From NCBI RefSeq assembly GCF_006716565.1, contig NZ_VFPG01000002.1, forward strand, positions 806,001 to 870,000: a stretch of 64,000 nucleotides of DNA, given 5' to 3'. A model generated the notes under the pieces. It was not told where the DNA came from and ran no database searches. It was given only the letters and a program-made list of their open reading frames with translations. Within the stretch, counting starts at the first letter, position 1. Each line of letters begins with the position of its first letter. Shown piece after piece: positions 18,401-27,073 of the stretch. The translations under genes were made by a program, and so were the position numbers. Source of the DNA: Nocardia bhagyanarayanae. GTDB taxonomy: Bacteria; Actinomycetota; Actinomycetes; Mycobacteriales; Mycobacteriaceae.

Positions 18401-19020
18401 CGCTGGAACGGGAGATGCTCGGTCTCTACGTCTCCGGGCATCCGCTCAACGGCGTGGAGCACGTGCTCGCCGCGCAGGCCGACACCCCGATCCCCGCCAT
18501 CCTCGAAGGCGACGTGAAGGACGGCGCGCAGGTCACCATCGGCGGCATCCTCGCCTCGGTGAATCGGCGCATCAACAAGAACGGCCTGGCTTGGGCCTCG
18601 GCTCAGCTCGAGGACCTGACCGGTGGCATCGAGGTGCTGTTCTTCCCGCAGGCGTACTCGGTGTACGGCGCCGACGTCGTGGAGGACGCGGTGGTGCTGG
18701 TGAAGGCGCGCGTCTCGGTGCGCGATGATCGAATCTCGTTGATCGCCAACGACCTCGCGGTTCCCGACCTGTCCTCCATCGGCGTCGCCAAACCGCTCGC
18801 GGTCACCATCTCCACCCGGATGTGCACCCCGGACAAGATCGGCGAACTCAAACGCGTTCTCTCCCGCCACCCCGGCACCTCCGACGTACACGTCCGCCAC
18901 GTCGGCGCCCGCGACAAGACCACCTTGCTCAAACTCGACGACAGCCTGCGCGTCTCCCCGTCCTCGGCCCTCTTCGGCGACCTCAAGGCCCTGCTCGGCC
19001 CGAGCTGCCTGACGATCTGA
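15475..19020 (+). CDS. dnaE1: DNA polymerase III alpha subunit (replicative polymerase)
   Basis: Catalytic alpha subunit of the replicative DNA polymerase, 1181 residues from the proposed start, the same size as mycobacterial DnaE1. The PHP domain opens the protein ([15 protein letters not shown], about residues 7-21; in actinobacteria this domain supplies proofreading). The polymerase active-site motif PDIDIDFDD lies near residues 417-425, followed by [21 protein letters not shown] palm motifs upstream and a C-terminal helix-hairpin-helix and OB-fold ([18 protein letters not shown]). I chose the TTG at 15475 because GGAGGAAGG (15460-15468) sits six bases upstream and the protein then begins as in mycobacteria; an in-frame GTG at 15409 has no such site. 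Confidence 0.96.
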   Translation: MAESGSFVHLHNHTEYSMLDGAAKISPLFTEAKRLGMTAVGMTDHGNMYGASEFYNSAKKHDIKPIIGIEAYIAPGSRFDTKRVQWGDPSQKGDDVSGSGAYTHMTMVAETATGLRNLFKLSSLASIEGQLGKWARMDEEIIAQYAEGIIATTGCPSGEVQTRLRLGHDREALEAAAKWQEIFGKENFFLEVMDHGLSIERRVREGLLHIGKQLGIPPLATNDCHYVTKDQSANHEALLCVQTGKTLSDPTRFKFDGDGYYLKSAEEMRALWDAEVPGACENTVLIGERVQSYDDVWNFKDRMPVFPVPEGETQDSWLRKEVDRGLARRFPDGVPQEYYDRAYFELDVIRQKGFPAYFLVVGDLVKHAREVGIRVGPGRGSAAGSLVAYALGITNIDPIPHGLLFERFLNPERPSAPDIDIDFDDRRRGEMVRYATEKWGSDRVAQVITFGTIKTKAAIKDSARVQFGQPGFAIADQISKALPPPIMAKDIPLSGIMDPDHERYKEAAEVRELIGNNPDVAKIYETARGLEGLIRNAGVHACAVIMSSEPLMDAIPVWRRPQDGAIITGWDYPSCEAIGLLKMDFLGLRNLTVIGDALDNIKANRGIDLDMDNLPLDDPATYELLSRGDTLGVFQLDGGPMRDLLRRMQPTGFNDIVAVLALYRPGPMGMNAHNDYADRKNGRQPIKPIHPELEEPLKDILAETYGLIVYQEQIMFIAQKVASYSMGKADALRKAMGKKKLEVLEAEYKGFHEGMTANGFSEGAVKALWDTILPFAGYAFNKSHAAGYGLVSFWTAYLKANYPAEYMAGLLTSVGDDKDKAAVYLSDCRRLGITVLPPDVNESEQNFASVGKDIRFGLGAVRNVGANVVSSIIQARKEKSKFTDFSDYLNKIDAVACTKKVTESLIKAGAFDSLGHPRKGLMLIHSDAIDAVMTTKKAEAIGQFDLFGGMDADESVASVFNVAVPDEEWESKHKLALEREMLGLYVSGHPLNGVEHVLAAQADTPIPAILEGDVKDGAQVTIGGILASVNRRINKNGLAWASAQLEDLTGGIEVLFFPQAYSVYGADVVEDAVVLVKARVSVRDDRISLIANDLAVPDLSSIGVAKPLAVTISTRMCTPDKIGELKRVLSRHPGTSDVHVRHVGARDKTTLLKLDDSLRVSPSSALFGDLKALLGPSCLTI

Positions 19021-19029
19021 GCGCCCCGC

Positions 19030-19062
19030 GGCCGCCGAACCTGCTGTGCGGATTCGGCGGCC
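19030..19062. terminator. Bidirectional terminator between dnaE1 and the MFS gene
   Basis: Perfect 10-bp stem (19030-19039 with 19053-19062, GGCCGCCGAA/TTCGGCGGCC) and 13-base loop, placed between two convergent stop codons (19020 and 19074). Confidence 0.7.
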
Positions 19063-19073
19063 GGGTCGGGCGG

Positions 19074-20267
19074 TCAGTGGGTGCTGGTGGCGAGGTCGGC
19101 GGCGGGTGATTCGGGGGCGGGGATCGGCTTGTGGTGCAAGCGATCTGCCCACAGAACAGTGGCCAGCATGGCGAGGGCGAGGGTGGCGCCGAGCCAGCCG
19201 AGGGAGGCGTAGCCGTAGCCGGCGCCGATGGCCAGTCCGCCGAGCCAGGGGCCGACGGTGATGCCGACGTTGAAGGCCGAGAAGTTGGTGGCGGCGGCCA
19301 GGGTGGGGGCGGCCTCGGCGAGGGCGAAGACGCGGGTGTTCAGGGCCGGGTTGGTGGCGAAACCGAAAGCGCCGAGCAGGAAGACGAGCACGACGGCCGC
19401 GGCCGGGATGGTCGCGGTGAGCGCGAGCGCGGCGGCGACGACGGCCATGCCCGCCGCGCCGGCGTAGAGGGTGGCGAAGGGGTGCTTGTCGGAAGTGCGG
19501 CCGCCGATGACGATGCCGACCAGACTGCCGAGCCCGTAGAGCCCGAGCACCGCGGGAATCCAGGATTCCGCGAGGCCGGTGGTGTCGGCGAGCAGCGCGC
19601 CGAGGTAGGCGAAGACGACGAAGATCGAGCCGGTGGACAGCGCCGTGGTTCCGTAGGACAGCCAGAGCCGCGGGCTCGCCATAGCGCGGAGTTCGCCGCG
19701 CAGCCGCGGTGATTCGGCCGCCCGCCCGCCGGGAATCGCGGCGAACACCCCGATCATCGACAGCGCCGAGAGCAGCGCCACCGCCCAGAACGCCGACCGC
19801 CAACCGAACTGCTGGCCGAGCACCGTCCCGGCGGGCAGGCCGACGATGGTGGCGATGGTGAGTCCGCCCGCGACGATGCTCATCGCCTTGCCCCGCGCGG
19901 TCGGCGCCACCGTGCTCACGGCGGTCGCGGCGGCGAGCGCCCAGAAGCCGGCGTAGACGAACGCGCTGATCACCCTGGTGCCGAAGAGAATCCAGTAGTC
20001 GGAGGTGAGCGCGCCGACGACATGGGCGATCACGAAGAGCCCGAGGAAGCCGAGCAGGGCATCGCGTCGGGGCCAGCGCAGCGTGCCGACGGCGAGCATC
20101 GGTGCGCCGATCAGCATGCCGAGAGCGAAGCCCGAGATCAGCAGTCCCGCACGGGGAATGGAGACGCCGAGATCGGCCGCGATTTCGGTGAGCAGTCCGG
20201 CGAGCATGAGTTCCGAAGTGCCCTGGGCGAAGATGGAGATGCCGAGGACGTAGACGGCGAGGGGCAT
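19074..20267 (-). CDS. MFS drug exporter, Cmx/CmrA (chloramphenicol exporter) type
   Basis: About 397 residues from the ATG at 20267 (preceded by GAGGAAC), with 12 predicted membrane segments. The opening MPLAVYVLGISIFAQGTSEL and MLIGAPMLAV-containing segment are typical of the AraJ/CmlA-like DHA1 exporters that include actinobacterial Cmx. Substrate cannot be told from sequence; chloramphenicol is only a guess from the family. The TetR gene directly upstream on the same strand and the palindrome in the 77-base gap (20281-20304) indicate ligand-inducible expression. Confidence 0.88.
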   Translation of the reverse strand: MPLAVYVLGISIFAQGTSELMLAGLLTEIAADLGVSIPRAGLLISGFALGMLIGAPMLAVGTLRWPRRDALLGFLGLFVIAHVVGALTSDYWILFGTRVISAFVYAGFWALAAATAVSTVAPTARGKAMSIVAGGLTIATIVGLPAGTVLGQQFGWRSAFWAVALLSALSMIGVFAAIPGGRAAESPRLRGELRAMASPRLWLSYGTTALSTGSIFVVFAYLGALLADTTGLAESWIPAVLGLYGLGSLVGIVIGGRTSDKHPFATLYAGAAGMAVVAAALALTATIPAAAVVLVFLLGAFGFATNPALNTRVFALAEAAPTLAAATNFSAFNVGITVGPWLGGLAIGAGYGYASLGWLGATLALAMLATVLWADRLHHKPIPAPESPAADLATSTH

Positions 20268-20280
20268 GTGTTCCTCTTCT

Positions 20281-20304
20281 GTTTTGGATGGATCGGTACA
20301 AAAT
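20281..20304. promoter_or_regulatory. Operator 1 for the TetR regulator (exporter promoter)
   Basis: TTTTG (20282-20286), 12 bases, CAAAA (20299-20303), lying 15-36 bases upstream of the exporter start. The same TTTTG-N12-CAAAA pattern, with several shared inner bases (GGA..GAT.G.T), recurs upstream of the TetR gene. Confidence 0.6.
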
Positions 20305-20343
20305 GAGGCCACGGCAAACGCGGCGAAGTCGGATGTGGGAGTC

Positions 20344-20916
20344 TCAGAGACAAGCCAGTGCGGTCTCGGCGATGGCGCTCAGGGTCTTTCGGTCCGCGCC
20401 GCCGCGGGCCGCCACACGGATGCCGCTGATCGTCGCGATGAGGAAGTGGGCGAGTTCGTTCGCCTCCCGGCTCTTGTGGATCTCGCCCGCCCGTTGTCCC
20501 TCGGCGATGGTGGCGGTGATCGCGTCGTGGCGGCGGCGCAGATCCGCGCGGAGTATGGCGGCGACCTCGGGGTCGCGGGGCGCGAGCTCGACGGTGGAGT
20601 TGACCACGAGGCAGCCCGCGGGTTCGTCCTCGGGTGCGTCGGCGGCTTGTTCCAGGAGTGCGCGCAACTTCTCCTTCGCCGATCCCGTGCCGTCGAGCAA
20701 CTCGAAGATCGGCCCGTTCTTGGCGGCCATGTAGCGATCGAGCGCCCGGCGGAAAAGCTCGTGCTTGCTCGTGAAGGTGTTGTAGATGCTGCTGCGGCCC
20801 AGCCCCGTTGCCGCGCAGAGGTCTTGGGTGGAGGTGGCTTCGTAGCCCGCGGTCCAGAACGCGCGCATCGCCGCCTGGACCGCGCGCTCCTCGTCGAACT
20901 GCTTGGGTCGCGCCAT
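20344..20916 (-). CDS. TetR/AcrR-family repressor
   Basis: A 190-residue regulator with the TetR DNA-binding domain at residues about 1-55 (FDEERAVQAAMRAFWTAGYE, then ATGLGRSSIYNTFTSKHELF). The C-terminal part has the TetR_C_16/YezE-like pattern with GCLVVNSTVELAP, common in regulators of drug exporters. It is the first gene of a tetR-exporter pair and has matching palindromes upstream of both genes, so it most likely represses itself and the exporter. Confidence 0.92.
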   Translation of the reverse strand: MARPKQFDEERAVQAAMRAFWTAGYEATSTQDLCAATGLGRSSIYNTFTSKHELFRRALDRYMAAKNGPIFELLDGTGSAKEKLRALLEQAADAPEDEPAGCLVVNSTVELAPRDPEVAAILRADLRRRHDAITATIAEGQRAGEIHKSREANELAHFLIATISGIRVAARGGADRKTLSAIAETALACL

Positions 20917-20933
20917 ATTCGGAACGATAGCAC

Positions 20934-20957
20934 GTTTTGGACTGATTGATTCAAAAC
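20934..20957. promoter_or_regulatory. Operator 2 for the TetR regulator (own promoter)
   Basis: TTTTG (20935-20939), 12 bases, CAAAA (20952-20956); the outer arms GTTTTGGA/TTCAAAAC pair with one mismatch. It is 18-41 bases upstream of the TetR start codon, a position suited to autorepression. Confidence 0.6.
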
Positions 20958-21117
20958 CGGTTCCCGGAACCCGGCCCAGAATCCGTACGATCTACCCGGT
21001 CGCCGCCGCGAACAAGCGTGTGACCGGCGCTTTAACCGCGTCTTCAGCCGATGGCAAGCCGCCGTGGGAACACTTGGCGGCGTTCGACATTCCCCCTCTC
21101 ACCACAGGACAACGACC

Positions 21118-21519
21118 ATGGCAACGATCCTCCGCCCCTTCCGTGCCGCACTCCTCGCGCTCACCGCTCTCGCGGCCACCCTCGTGTTCGCCGGCGCGGG
21201 CGCGGGCGCCGCGCAGGCCGGGGTGTACACGGAAATCAAGTTCGCGCCGGGCGCCAGCGAGGCCACCCTGGACGGAGCGGTCGTGCGCGGCGACGCGGAC
21301 AGCTACCTGCTCGACGCGCGCGGCGGGCAGTTGCTCTACACCGCGATCGTCGCGCTGGAGGACAACGTGAACTTCAGCATCTCCGCCCCCGACGGCCTGG
21401 TGCTGGCGGTCGAGGAGACCGCGACCGAGATCGTGCTGCCCTACGACGGCCTCTACCGGGTGCTCGTCGCGCCGACCCGCGGCAACGCCAGCTACACGCT
21501 GCACGTCGAAATCCACTGA
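21118..21519 (+). CDS. Small secreted protein of unknown function
   Basis: From the ATG at 21118 the product is 133 residues: signal peptide (FRAALLALTALAATLVFAGA, cleavage about residue 34 at AQAG) and a mature domain of about 100 residues. The mature part has alternating hydrophobic/charged residues predicting beta strands and ends YRVLVAPTRGNASYTLHVEI, reminiscent of bacterial pre-peptidase (PPC-like) beta sandwiches, but I cannot assign a family. No cysteines. Isolated gene, divergent from tetR. Confidence 0.7.
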   Translation: MATILRPFRAALLALTALAATLVFAGAGAGAAQAGVYTEIKFAPGASEATLDGAVVRGDADSYLLDARGGQLLYTAIVALEDNVNFSISAPDGLVLAVEETATEIVLPYDGLYRVLVAPTRGNASYTLHVEIH

Positions 21520-21597
21520 CGCTCAGCTCCCGCCGTGCGCGGTCGGTCGATCCATCGACGGATCGCGCACGGCCGCGTCACCAGGCGCTGATAGGCA

Positions 21598-21725
21598 CTG
21601 TCGGGTGGAGCCCGTCCGCAGCCCGCGCATGGCCGGCGCGAAGGCGAAGGTACGCATAGAAGATGCTGTCGGGTGGAGCCCGTCCACAGCCCGCGCATGG
21701 CCGGAGCGAAGGCGGAGGTACGCCT
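21598..21725. repeat. Two copies of a 60-bp direct repeat
   Basis: Copy 1 is 21598-21657 and copy 2 is 21666-21725; about 54 of 60 bases agree and the copies start 68 bases apart. Each contains GTGGAGCCCGTCC(A/G)C, a small hairpin with wobble pairing in copy 1. Copy 2 reaches into the stop codon of the methyltransferase gene on the minus strand. The pair looks like a dispersed extragenic element that was duplicated. Confidence 0.75.
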
Positions 21726-22338
21726 AAGGGGAGACCGCGACACCCAGCGTCAGCGCGGCGAGGAACTTCGGTCCCTCGCCGTAGAACACGTCCAGGTCGC
21801 GGATCTCGAACCCGGCGGCACGCACCAGGCCGAGGATGTCGCGGTCGAGGTTGCACCCGCCCGCGATCGTCTTCTGGATCGGATTGAGCCGGTGCTGCCA
21901 GGTCTGCACCTTGGCGTCCGGCGCGAGCCCGTGCTCGACGAAGTGGAATGTTCCGCCAGGCACCAGCACCCGGCGCACCTCCGCGAGCGCGGTCGCCACG
22001 TCGGGGATGGTGCACATGGTCCAGGTCGAGAGCGCGGAGTCGAAAGTGTTGTCCGGGAAGGGCAGCGACTGGCCGTCCAGCCCGGCCCGCTCGATCGGCA
22101 CCGTTGCCCGTTCCAGGCGCTTGCCCGCCAGTTTCCAGCCCAGATCCGCGGGCTCCACCGCGCTGATCGACCGCACCGTGTCCGGATAGAACGGCACGTT
22201 GAGCCCGGAGCCGAAGCCGATCTCGACCACCCGGCCGTGCAGACCGGCGCACGCCCGCTTCCGCTGCGGTTCGTTGACCCGCATGCCGCAGGCGAACTCC
22301 ACCAGCCGGGGCACGACCTGATTCTCGTACAGTCCCAC
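21724..22338 (-). CDS. Class I SAM-dependent methyltransferase
   Basis: About 204 residues from the GTG at 22338 (VGLYENQVVPRLVEFACGMR), the normal start of this family; a longer frame exists but is not conserved-looking. Motif I VVEIGFGSGLNVPFYP binds S-adenosylmethionine, motif II is around SAVEPADLG, and CTIPDVATALAEVRRVLVPGG is the usual post-II/III segment of Methyltransf_11 proteins. The substrate is unknown; relatives act on lipids or quinones. The gene is divergent from treZ. Confidence 0.85.
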   Translation of the reverse strand: MGLYENQVVPRLVEFACGMRVNEPQRKRACAGLHGRVVEIGFGSGLNVPFYPDTVRSISAVEPADLGWKLAGKRLERATVPIERAGLDGQSLPFPDNTFDSALSTWTMCTIPDVATALAEVRRVLVPGGTFHFVEHGLAPDAKVQTWQHRLNPIQKTIAGGCNLDRDILGLVRAAGFEIRDLDVFYGEGPKFLAALTLGVAVSP

Positions 22339-22551
22339 GCGTTCACTCTCGCAGCCCGAGTGCCCCCGCGCCAGTGCCCACCAGATGCGGCGCCGGTGCG
22401 CTCGATGGATACCGAACTGGTGCGCTCGACGGGTGCTGCGCCAGTAGACATCGAGGGGTGCAGCGGCAATGCGCTGGAAGGACACTGTGCCGATACCGCC
22501 CGGCGGCCTCGTCGGGATGATCTACCCGGTCCGGCGTGCGATGCTGGCGCG

Positions 22552-24297
22552 GTGACTGTCTTCGAGGTGTGGGCGCCCAAGGCCGGCACGGTGCGGCTCG
22601 AGCTCGACGGAGACGTGCACCCGATGCGGGGCTCCGCCGACGGCTGGTGGCGCGTCGAGCGGGACGCGGCCGACGGCGCCCGGTACGGGTACCTGCTCGA
22701 CGACGATCCCACCGTGCTGCCCGACCCGCGCTCGGCCCGTCAGCCGGACGGCGTGCACGGACGCTCCGCGCTGCACGCGCTGGATCCGGCCGGGTGGACC
22801 GACCGGGACTGGACCGGGCGGCCGCTGGCGGGATCGGTCTTCTACGAACTGCACATCGGCACGTTCACGCCCGAGGGCACCTTCGACGCAGCGATCGGAC
22901 GCTTGGACCACCTCGTCGACCTGGGCGTCACCGTGGTGGAACTGATGCCGGTCAACGCCTTCGACGGTACCCACAACTGGGGCTACGACGGCGTGCTCTG
23001 GTACGCGGTGCAGGAGAGCTACGGCGGGCCCGACGGGCTGCAACGGTTCGTGAACGCCTGCCACACGCGCGGTTTGGCGGTCTGCCTCGACGTCGTCTAC
23101 AACCACCTCGGGCCGTCCGGCAACTATCTGCCCCGCTTCGGTCCCTATCTCACCGAGGGCCGCAACACCTGGGGGCGCAGCCTCAACCTGGACGGTCCGG
23201 CCTCGGACGAGGTGCGCCGCTACATCATCGGCAACGCGCTGCGTTGGCTGCGCGACTTCCACATCGACGCGCTACGGCTGGACGCGGTGCACGCCTTGGT
23301 CGATCGCACCGCCACCCATCTGCTCGCCGAGCTGGCCGCCGAGACCGAACGCCTCGCCGCCCACGTGCGCAGGCCGCTGACCTTGATCGCGGAGAGCGAT
23401 CTCAACGATCCTCGGCTGATCACGGCGCGCGCGGCGGGCGGCTACGGGCTGACCGGGCAGTGGAACGACGACCTGCACCACGCCGTGCACGCCGCGGTCT
23501 CCGGTGAGCGGCAGGGCTACTACGCCGATTTCGGTTCGATGGCCTGTCTGGCACGGACGCTGACGCACGGCTTCTTCCACGCGGGCACGTACTCCAGCTT
23601 CCGCGGTCGCGTCCACGGTCGTCCGATAGATCGTTCCCTGGTCCCTGGTTCGGCGCTGCTCGCCTACACCTGCACCCACGATCAGGTCGGCAACCGGGCG
23701 CTGGGCGACCGGCCGAGCGCCTACCTGACCGACGGCCAGCTCGCCGTCAAGGCGGCGCTCGTGCTGTGCTCCGCGTACACCCCGATGCTGTTCATGGGCG
23801 AGGAATGGGGCGCCCGCACGCCGTTTCAGTTCTTCACCTCGCACACCGACCCGGAGATCGGCGCGGCCACCGCGGCCGGACGCAAGAACGAGTTCGCCGA
23901 GCACGGCTGGCCGAGCGAGGACGTGCCCGACCCGCAGGACCCCGCCACCTTCCTCCGATCCAAGCTGGACTGGTCCGAACTCGCCGATCCCGCCGGGGCC
24001 AGGCTGCTCGCCTGCTATCGCGCCCTGCTCGCGATGCGCAGGGCGCACCCGGATCTCACCGATTCGTCGCTGCGGCACGTGCGGGTGGACTACGATGAAC
24101 GGTCCCGATGGCTCGTGCTGCACCGCGGGGCGCTGCGCCTGGTGTGCAACCTGTCCGAAGACCCGGTGCGGGTGCCGGTAACCGGGTTCTCCCTACTGTC
24201 CTGGGAGCCGCCGACCGAAGGGCCAACGGGCACAACGATTCCCGCGCACTCCTTCGCGCTGCTCGCCGACTCTCCCCAAGCCGTGAAAAGCCTGTGA
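22552..24297 (+). CDS. treZ: Malto-oligosyltrehalose trehalohydrolase
   Basis: TreZ releases trehalose from the maltooligosyltrehalose made by TreY. The GTG start at 22552 gives 581 residues, the usual TreZ length; the open frame runs far upstream but that part overlaps the divergent methyltransferase. An N-terminal beta-sandwich (VTVFEVWAPKAGTVRLELDG) precedes the GH13 barrel with YELHIGTFTPEGTF, VVYNHLGPSGNYL, catalytic Asp in IDALRLDAVHAL (about 244) and Glu in LIAESDLNDPR (about 282), and TCTHDQVGNRALGDR. In mycobacteria treX-treY-treZ are contiguous; here treZ is alone, on the other strand and about 9.7 kb from treY. Confidence 0.95.
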   Translation: MTVFEVWAPKAGTVRLELDGDVHPMRGSADGWWRVERDAADGARYGYLLDDDPTVLPDPRSARQPDGVHGRSALHALDPAGWTDRDWTGRPLAGSVFYELHIGTFTPEGTFDAAIGRLDHLVDLGVTVVELMPVNAFDGTHNWGYDGVLWYAVQESYGGPDGLQRFVNACHTRGLAVCLDVVYNHLGPSGNYLPRFGPYLTEGRNTWGRSLNLDGPASDEVRRYIIGNALRWLRDFHIDALRLDAVHALVDRTATHLLAELAAETERLAAHVRRPLTLIAESDLNDPRLITARAAGGYGLTGQWNDDLHHAVHAAVSGERQGYYADFGSMACLARTLTHGFFHAGTYSSFRGRVHGRPIDRSLVPGSALLAYTCTHDQVGNRALGDRPSAYLTDGQLAVKAALVLCSAYTPMLFMGEEWGARTPFQFFTSHTDPEIGAATAAGRKNEFAEHGWPSEDVPDPQDPATFLRSKLDWSELADPAGARLLACYRALLAMRRAHPDLTDSSLRHVRVDYDERSRWLVLHRGALRLVCNLSEDPVRVPVTGFSLLSWEPPTEGPTGTTIPAHSFALLADSPQAVKSL

Positions 24298-24381
24298 CCC
24301 TGCCGAATCCCGGGTAACGGTCCGCCAACTGTCCGGGACAGGATTATTGCCCGGTTTGTCCGTCGCCATTACCGTGGAGTG

Positions 24382-25602
24382 ATGAGCAACGTGGCTTCAG
24401 TCAGCGGCAGCGCCGCCGCCGAATTCGGACCCCTGGTACGCGCTTTCACCAGGGCGTTCGGAAACCGTCGCGGCGCGGGTGGCGCGCTGGCGGTGCATTT
24501 GAACGGTGAACCCCTTGTCGACATCTGCGTCGGCACCGCTGGCGAGGGCGTCTGGACCCGGGAAACCGGCTCGATCATCTTCTCCGCGACGAAGGGCATC
24601 ACCGCCACCGTCATCCACCGGCTCGCCGACCGCGGACTGCTCGACTACAACGCTCCCGTCGCCGAGTACTGGCCCGAATTCGCCGCCAACGGCAAGGGCG
24701 GCATCACGGTGCGGCAGGTGATGACGCACAGCGCGGGGCTCTCGGCCCTGGCGCCGATCGCGAAGAGCCCCGACGACATCCTCGACCACGAGCTAATGGA
24801 GCGGCGCCTGGCCGCCGCCAAACCCGATCGAAAACTCGGCGTGCCGACCTATCACGCGCTCACCTACGGCTGGCTGCTCGCGGGCATCGCCCGCGGGATC
24901 ACCGGCAAGAGCATGGGCGAGCTGTTCCGAACCGAGGTGTCCGAGCCGCTCGGCGTCGACGGGCTCCACCTTGGTCTGCCGCCCGCCGGGTCGGCCACCG
25001 TGTACGCGCCGCTGGCGGGCAGCCAGCTCAGCCTGCTCGGCAAGCCGCTCGGTGCGCTCGTGCTCGGCCGCAGCCACCTCATCCCCGGCGCGTTGGGCGC
25101 GGCGACCCGCTGCCTGTTCCTGCCCGGGTTGCACGCCATCCTCGAGGGCGACGGGCCGTCGATCCTGCGCACGGAGCTGCCCGCGGGCAACGGGGTGGCC
25201 ACCGCGTCCGCCCTCGCCACCATGTACGGCGCCGTCGCGAGCGGCCAGACACCGGGCGGCCTGCCGTTCCTGTCGCGCGCGACGATCAGGGAACTGAGCA
25301 AGGTGCGCACCTACCGCCTCGACCACGCGCTGTTCTACGCGCCGATGATGTGGCATCTCGGCTACCACTCGCTGCCGATGCCGGGCGCCCGCGGCGGTCT
25401 CGGCCACATCGGGCTCGGCGGCTCGTTCGGCTGGGCCGAACCGCGCATGGGCCTCTCGGTCGGGTTCGTGCACAACCGGCTCTCGGCCGGTCAGCTGGGC
25501 GTCGACCAGTTCTCGGCCATGTGGCTGTTGCCGCTGATCCTCAACTGCCTGCGCGCCACCCGGCGCGTCACGCTCGACGAGACGCGCGAGGCGGCGGCCT
25601 GA
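24382..25602 (+). CDS. Serine beta-lactamase-fold hydrolase/esterase (class C-like)
   Basis: A 406-residue protein of the beta-lactamase/penicillin-binding-protein-like esterase family (EstB/LipL type). The nucleophile motif is SATK (about residues 70-73) and the second motif is carried by YHALTYGWLL. There is no signal peptide, so it acts in the cytoplasm, unlike true beta-lactamases; a lipase/esterase role as for mycobacterial LipL is more likely than antibiotic resistance. ATG at 24382 follows a GTG at 24379; both are possible starts. Confidence 0.88.
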   Translation: MSNVASVSGSAAAEFGPLVRAFTRAFGNRRGAGGALAVHLNGEPLVDICVGTAGEGVWTRETGSIIFSATKGITATVIHRLADRGLLDYNAPVAEYWPEFAANGKGGITVRQVMTHSAGLSALAPIAKSPDDILDHELMERRLAAAKPDRKLGVPTYHALTYGWLLAGIARGITGKSMGELFRTEVSEPLGVDGLHLGLPPAGSATVYAPLAGSQLSLLGKPLGALVLGRSHLIPGALGAATRCLFLPGLHAILEGDGPSILRTELPAGNGVATASALATMYGAVASGQTPGGLPFLSRATIRELSKVRTYRLDHALFYAPMMWHLGYHSLPMPGARGGLGHIGLGGSFGWAEPRMGLSVGFVHNRLSAGQLGVDQFSAMWLLPLILNCLRATRRVTLDETREAAA

Positions 25603-25616
25603 CTGGCCGACCGGTC

Positions 25617-25648
25617 GTCCCCGCGCTGTCAGCGGACAGAGCGGGGAC
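25617..25648. terminator. Bidirectional terminator between esterase gene and ilvA
   Basis: 14-bp stem with one mismatch (25617-25630 with 25635-25648) and a 4-base AGCG loop, between the convergent stop codons at 25602 and 25655. Confidence 0.65.
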
Positions 25649-25654
25649 GGGGTG

Positions 25655-27010
25655 TCAGGTCAGATACCGGTAGGCCGGTGAACCCGGCTCCAGCCGCTCG
25701 CACTGGATGGGTGAGGCGGCCATCCGCTCCAGCACCGGTTCCAGACCGTCCGGCGTACCGAGTTCGATGCCGACCAGCGCCGCCCCGGTCTCCCGGTTGT
25801 TGCGCTTGACGTACTCGAACAGGGTGATGTCGTCGTCCGGGCCGAGCACCTCGTTGAGGAAGCGGCGCAGCGCGCCGGGCTCCTGTGGGAAGTCGACGAG
25901 GAAGTAGTGCTTCAGCCCACGGTGCACCAGTGAGCGCTCGATGATCTCGCCGTAGCGCGAGACGTCGTTGTTGCCGCCCGACACCAGGCACACCACCGTC
26001 GAGCCCGGCGTGACGTCGACCTCGGCGAGCGCGGCCACCGCGAGCGCGCCCGCGGGTTCGGCGATGATGCCCTCGTTCTGGTACAGGTCGAGCATGGTGG
26101 TGCAGATGGCGCCCTCGTCGACCTGAAGAAGTCGGAAAGAGCCTGCGCCGCTGCGGGATTCGGTCGCGGTCAGCAGAGGCAGCGAGCCGTGCGAGACCAC
26201 CCGGCCACCGAAGCCCGCGACCGCGGCGTAGGGCACCGCGCCGATCCTGCGCACCGCGGCGCCGTCGACGAACGGGTCGATCTCCGGCAGCGTCACCGGT
26301 CCGCCCGCGACCAGCGCCGCGGTCATCGAGGCCGCGCCCGCCGGTTCGGCGCCGAGGATGCCGGTCTGTGGCGCGCGCTCGCGCAGGTAGGTGCCGACGC
26401 CGGCGAGGCAGCCACCGCCGCCCACGGGGACGACGACGAGGTCGGGCGCGGCGCCGAGCTGCTCTAGGATCTCGGCGGCGATGGTGCCCTGGCCCGCGGC
26501 GGTGCGCGGGTCGTCGAACGGGGGAACCATGGTCGCGCCGGTGCGCTCGACATCGGCGGCGGCGGCCGCGGCGGCGGCGTCGTAGGTCTCGCCGACCGCG
26601 ATCAGCTCGACGAACTCGCCGCCGTGCACCCGGATCCGGTCGCGCTTCTGCTTCGGGGTGGTGGTCGGCACGTAGATGCGGCCGGTGATGCCCATGGCGT
26701 GGCAGGCGTAGGCGACGCCCTGCGCGTGGTTGCCCGCGCTGGCGGCGACCACGCCCGCGGCCCGCTCCTCGGCGCTGAGCTGGACGATGAGGTTGTAGGC
26801 CCCGCGCAGCTTGTAGGAGCGCACGGCGGAGAGGTCCTCGCGCTTGAGATAGACCTGCGCGCCCGTCAGCGCGGACAGCCGCGGACTGAGCTGGAGCGGG
26901 GTCGGGTCGATAATGTCGGCAATTCGCTTGGCGGCGGCATCGATCTCGTCCGCGCTCAGTGCGGGACGGGCGGCGGACAGGTGATCGATCACATCAAGCG
27001 GATTGGACAC
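25655..27010 (-). CDS. ilvA: Threonine ammonia-lyase (threonine deaminase)
   Basis: A 451-residue PLP enzyme that deaminates threonine to 2-oxobutanoate, the first step of isoleucine synthesis. The PLP lysine lies in SYKLRGAYN (Lys about 67), followed by ASAGNHAQGVAYA and the phosphate-binding glycine loop VVVPVGGGGCLAGV. The last about 90 residues form one ACT-like regulatory domain (HYFLVDFPQEPGALRRFLNE), the shorter layout of the actinobacterial/Bacillus enzyme, which responds to isoleucine and valine. The tre-ilvA neighbourhood is shared with M. tuberculosis (Rv1559-Rv1564c). Confidence 0.95.
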   Translation of the reverse strand: MSNPLDVIDHLSAARPALSADEIDAAAKRIADIIDPTPLQLSPRLSALTGAQVYLKREDLSAVRSYKLRGAYNLIVQLSAEERAAGVVAASAGNHAQGVAYACHAMGITGRIYVPTTTPKQKRDRIRVHGGEFVELIAVGETYDAAAAAAAADVERTGATMVPPFDDPRTAAGQGTIAAEILEQLGAAPDLVVVPVGGGGCLAGVGTYLRERAPQTGILGAEPAGAASMTAALVAGGPVTLPEIDPFVDGAAVRRIGAVPYAAVAGFGGRVVSHGSLPLLTATESRSGAGSFRLLQVDEGAICTTMLDLYQNEGIIAEPAGALAVAALAEVDVTPGSTVVCLVSGGNNDVSRYGEIIERSLVHRGLKHYFLVDFPQEPGALRRFLNEVLGPDDDITLFEYVKRNNRETGAALVGIELGTPDGLEPVLERMAASPIQCERLEPGSPAYRYLT

Positions 27011-27073
27011 CCGAAATATGCTGCCACCCGCCGCGACGCGGGTGCGCGGCGGGTGGGGCGCTCGCTTGTCCGA

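Noticed and set aside
15361..20301. Minus-strand open frame of 1646 codons
   Set aside because: It is antisense to dnaE1 over most of its length and overlaps the MFS gene in another frame; composition (HRRDRRG-type, Val/Gly/Leu/Asp runs) is that of a GC-rich shadow frame, with no domain.
21673..22551. Upstream extension of treZ
   Set aside because: The added 293 codons are antisense to the methyltransferase gene, and the GTG at 22552 gives the normal TreZ N-terminus.
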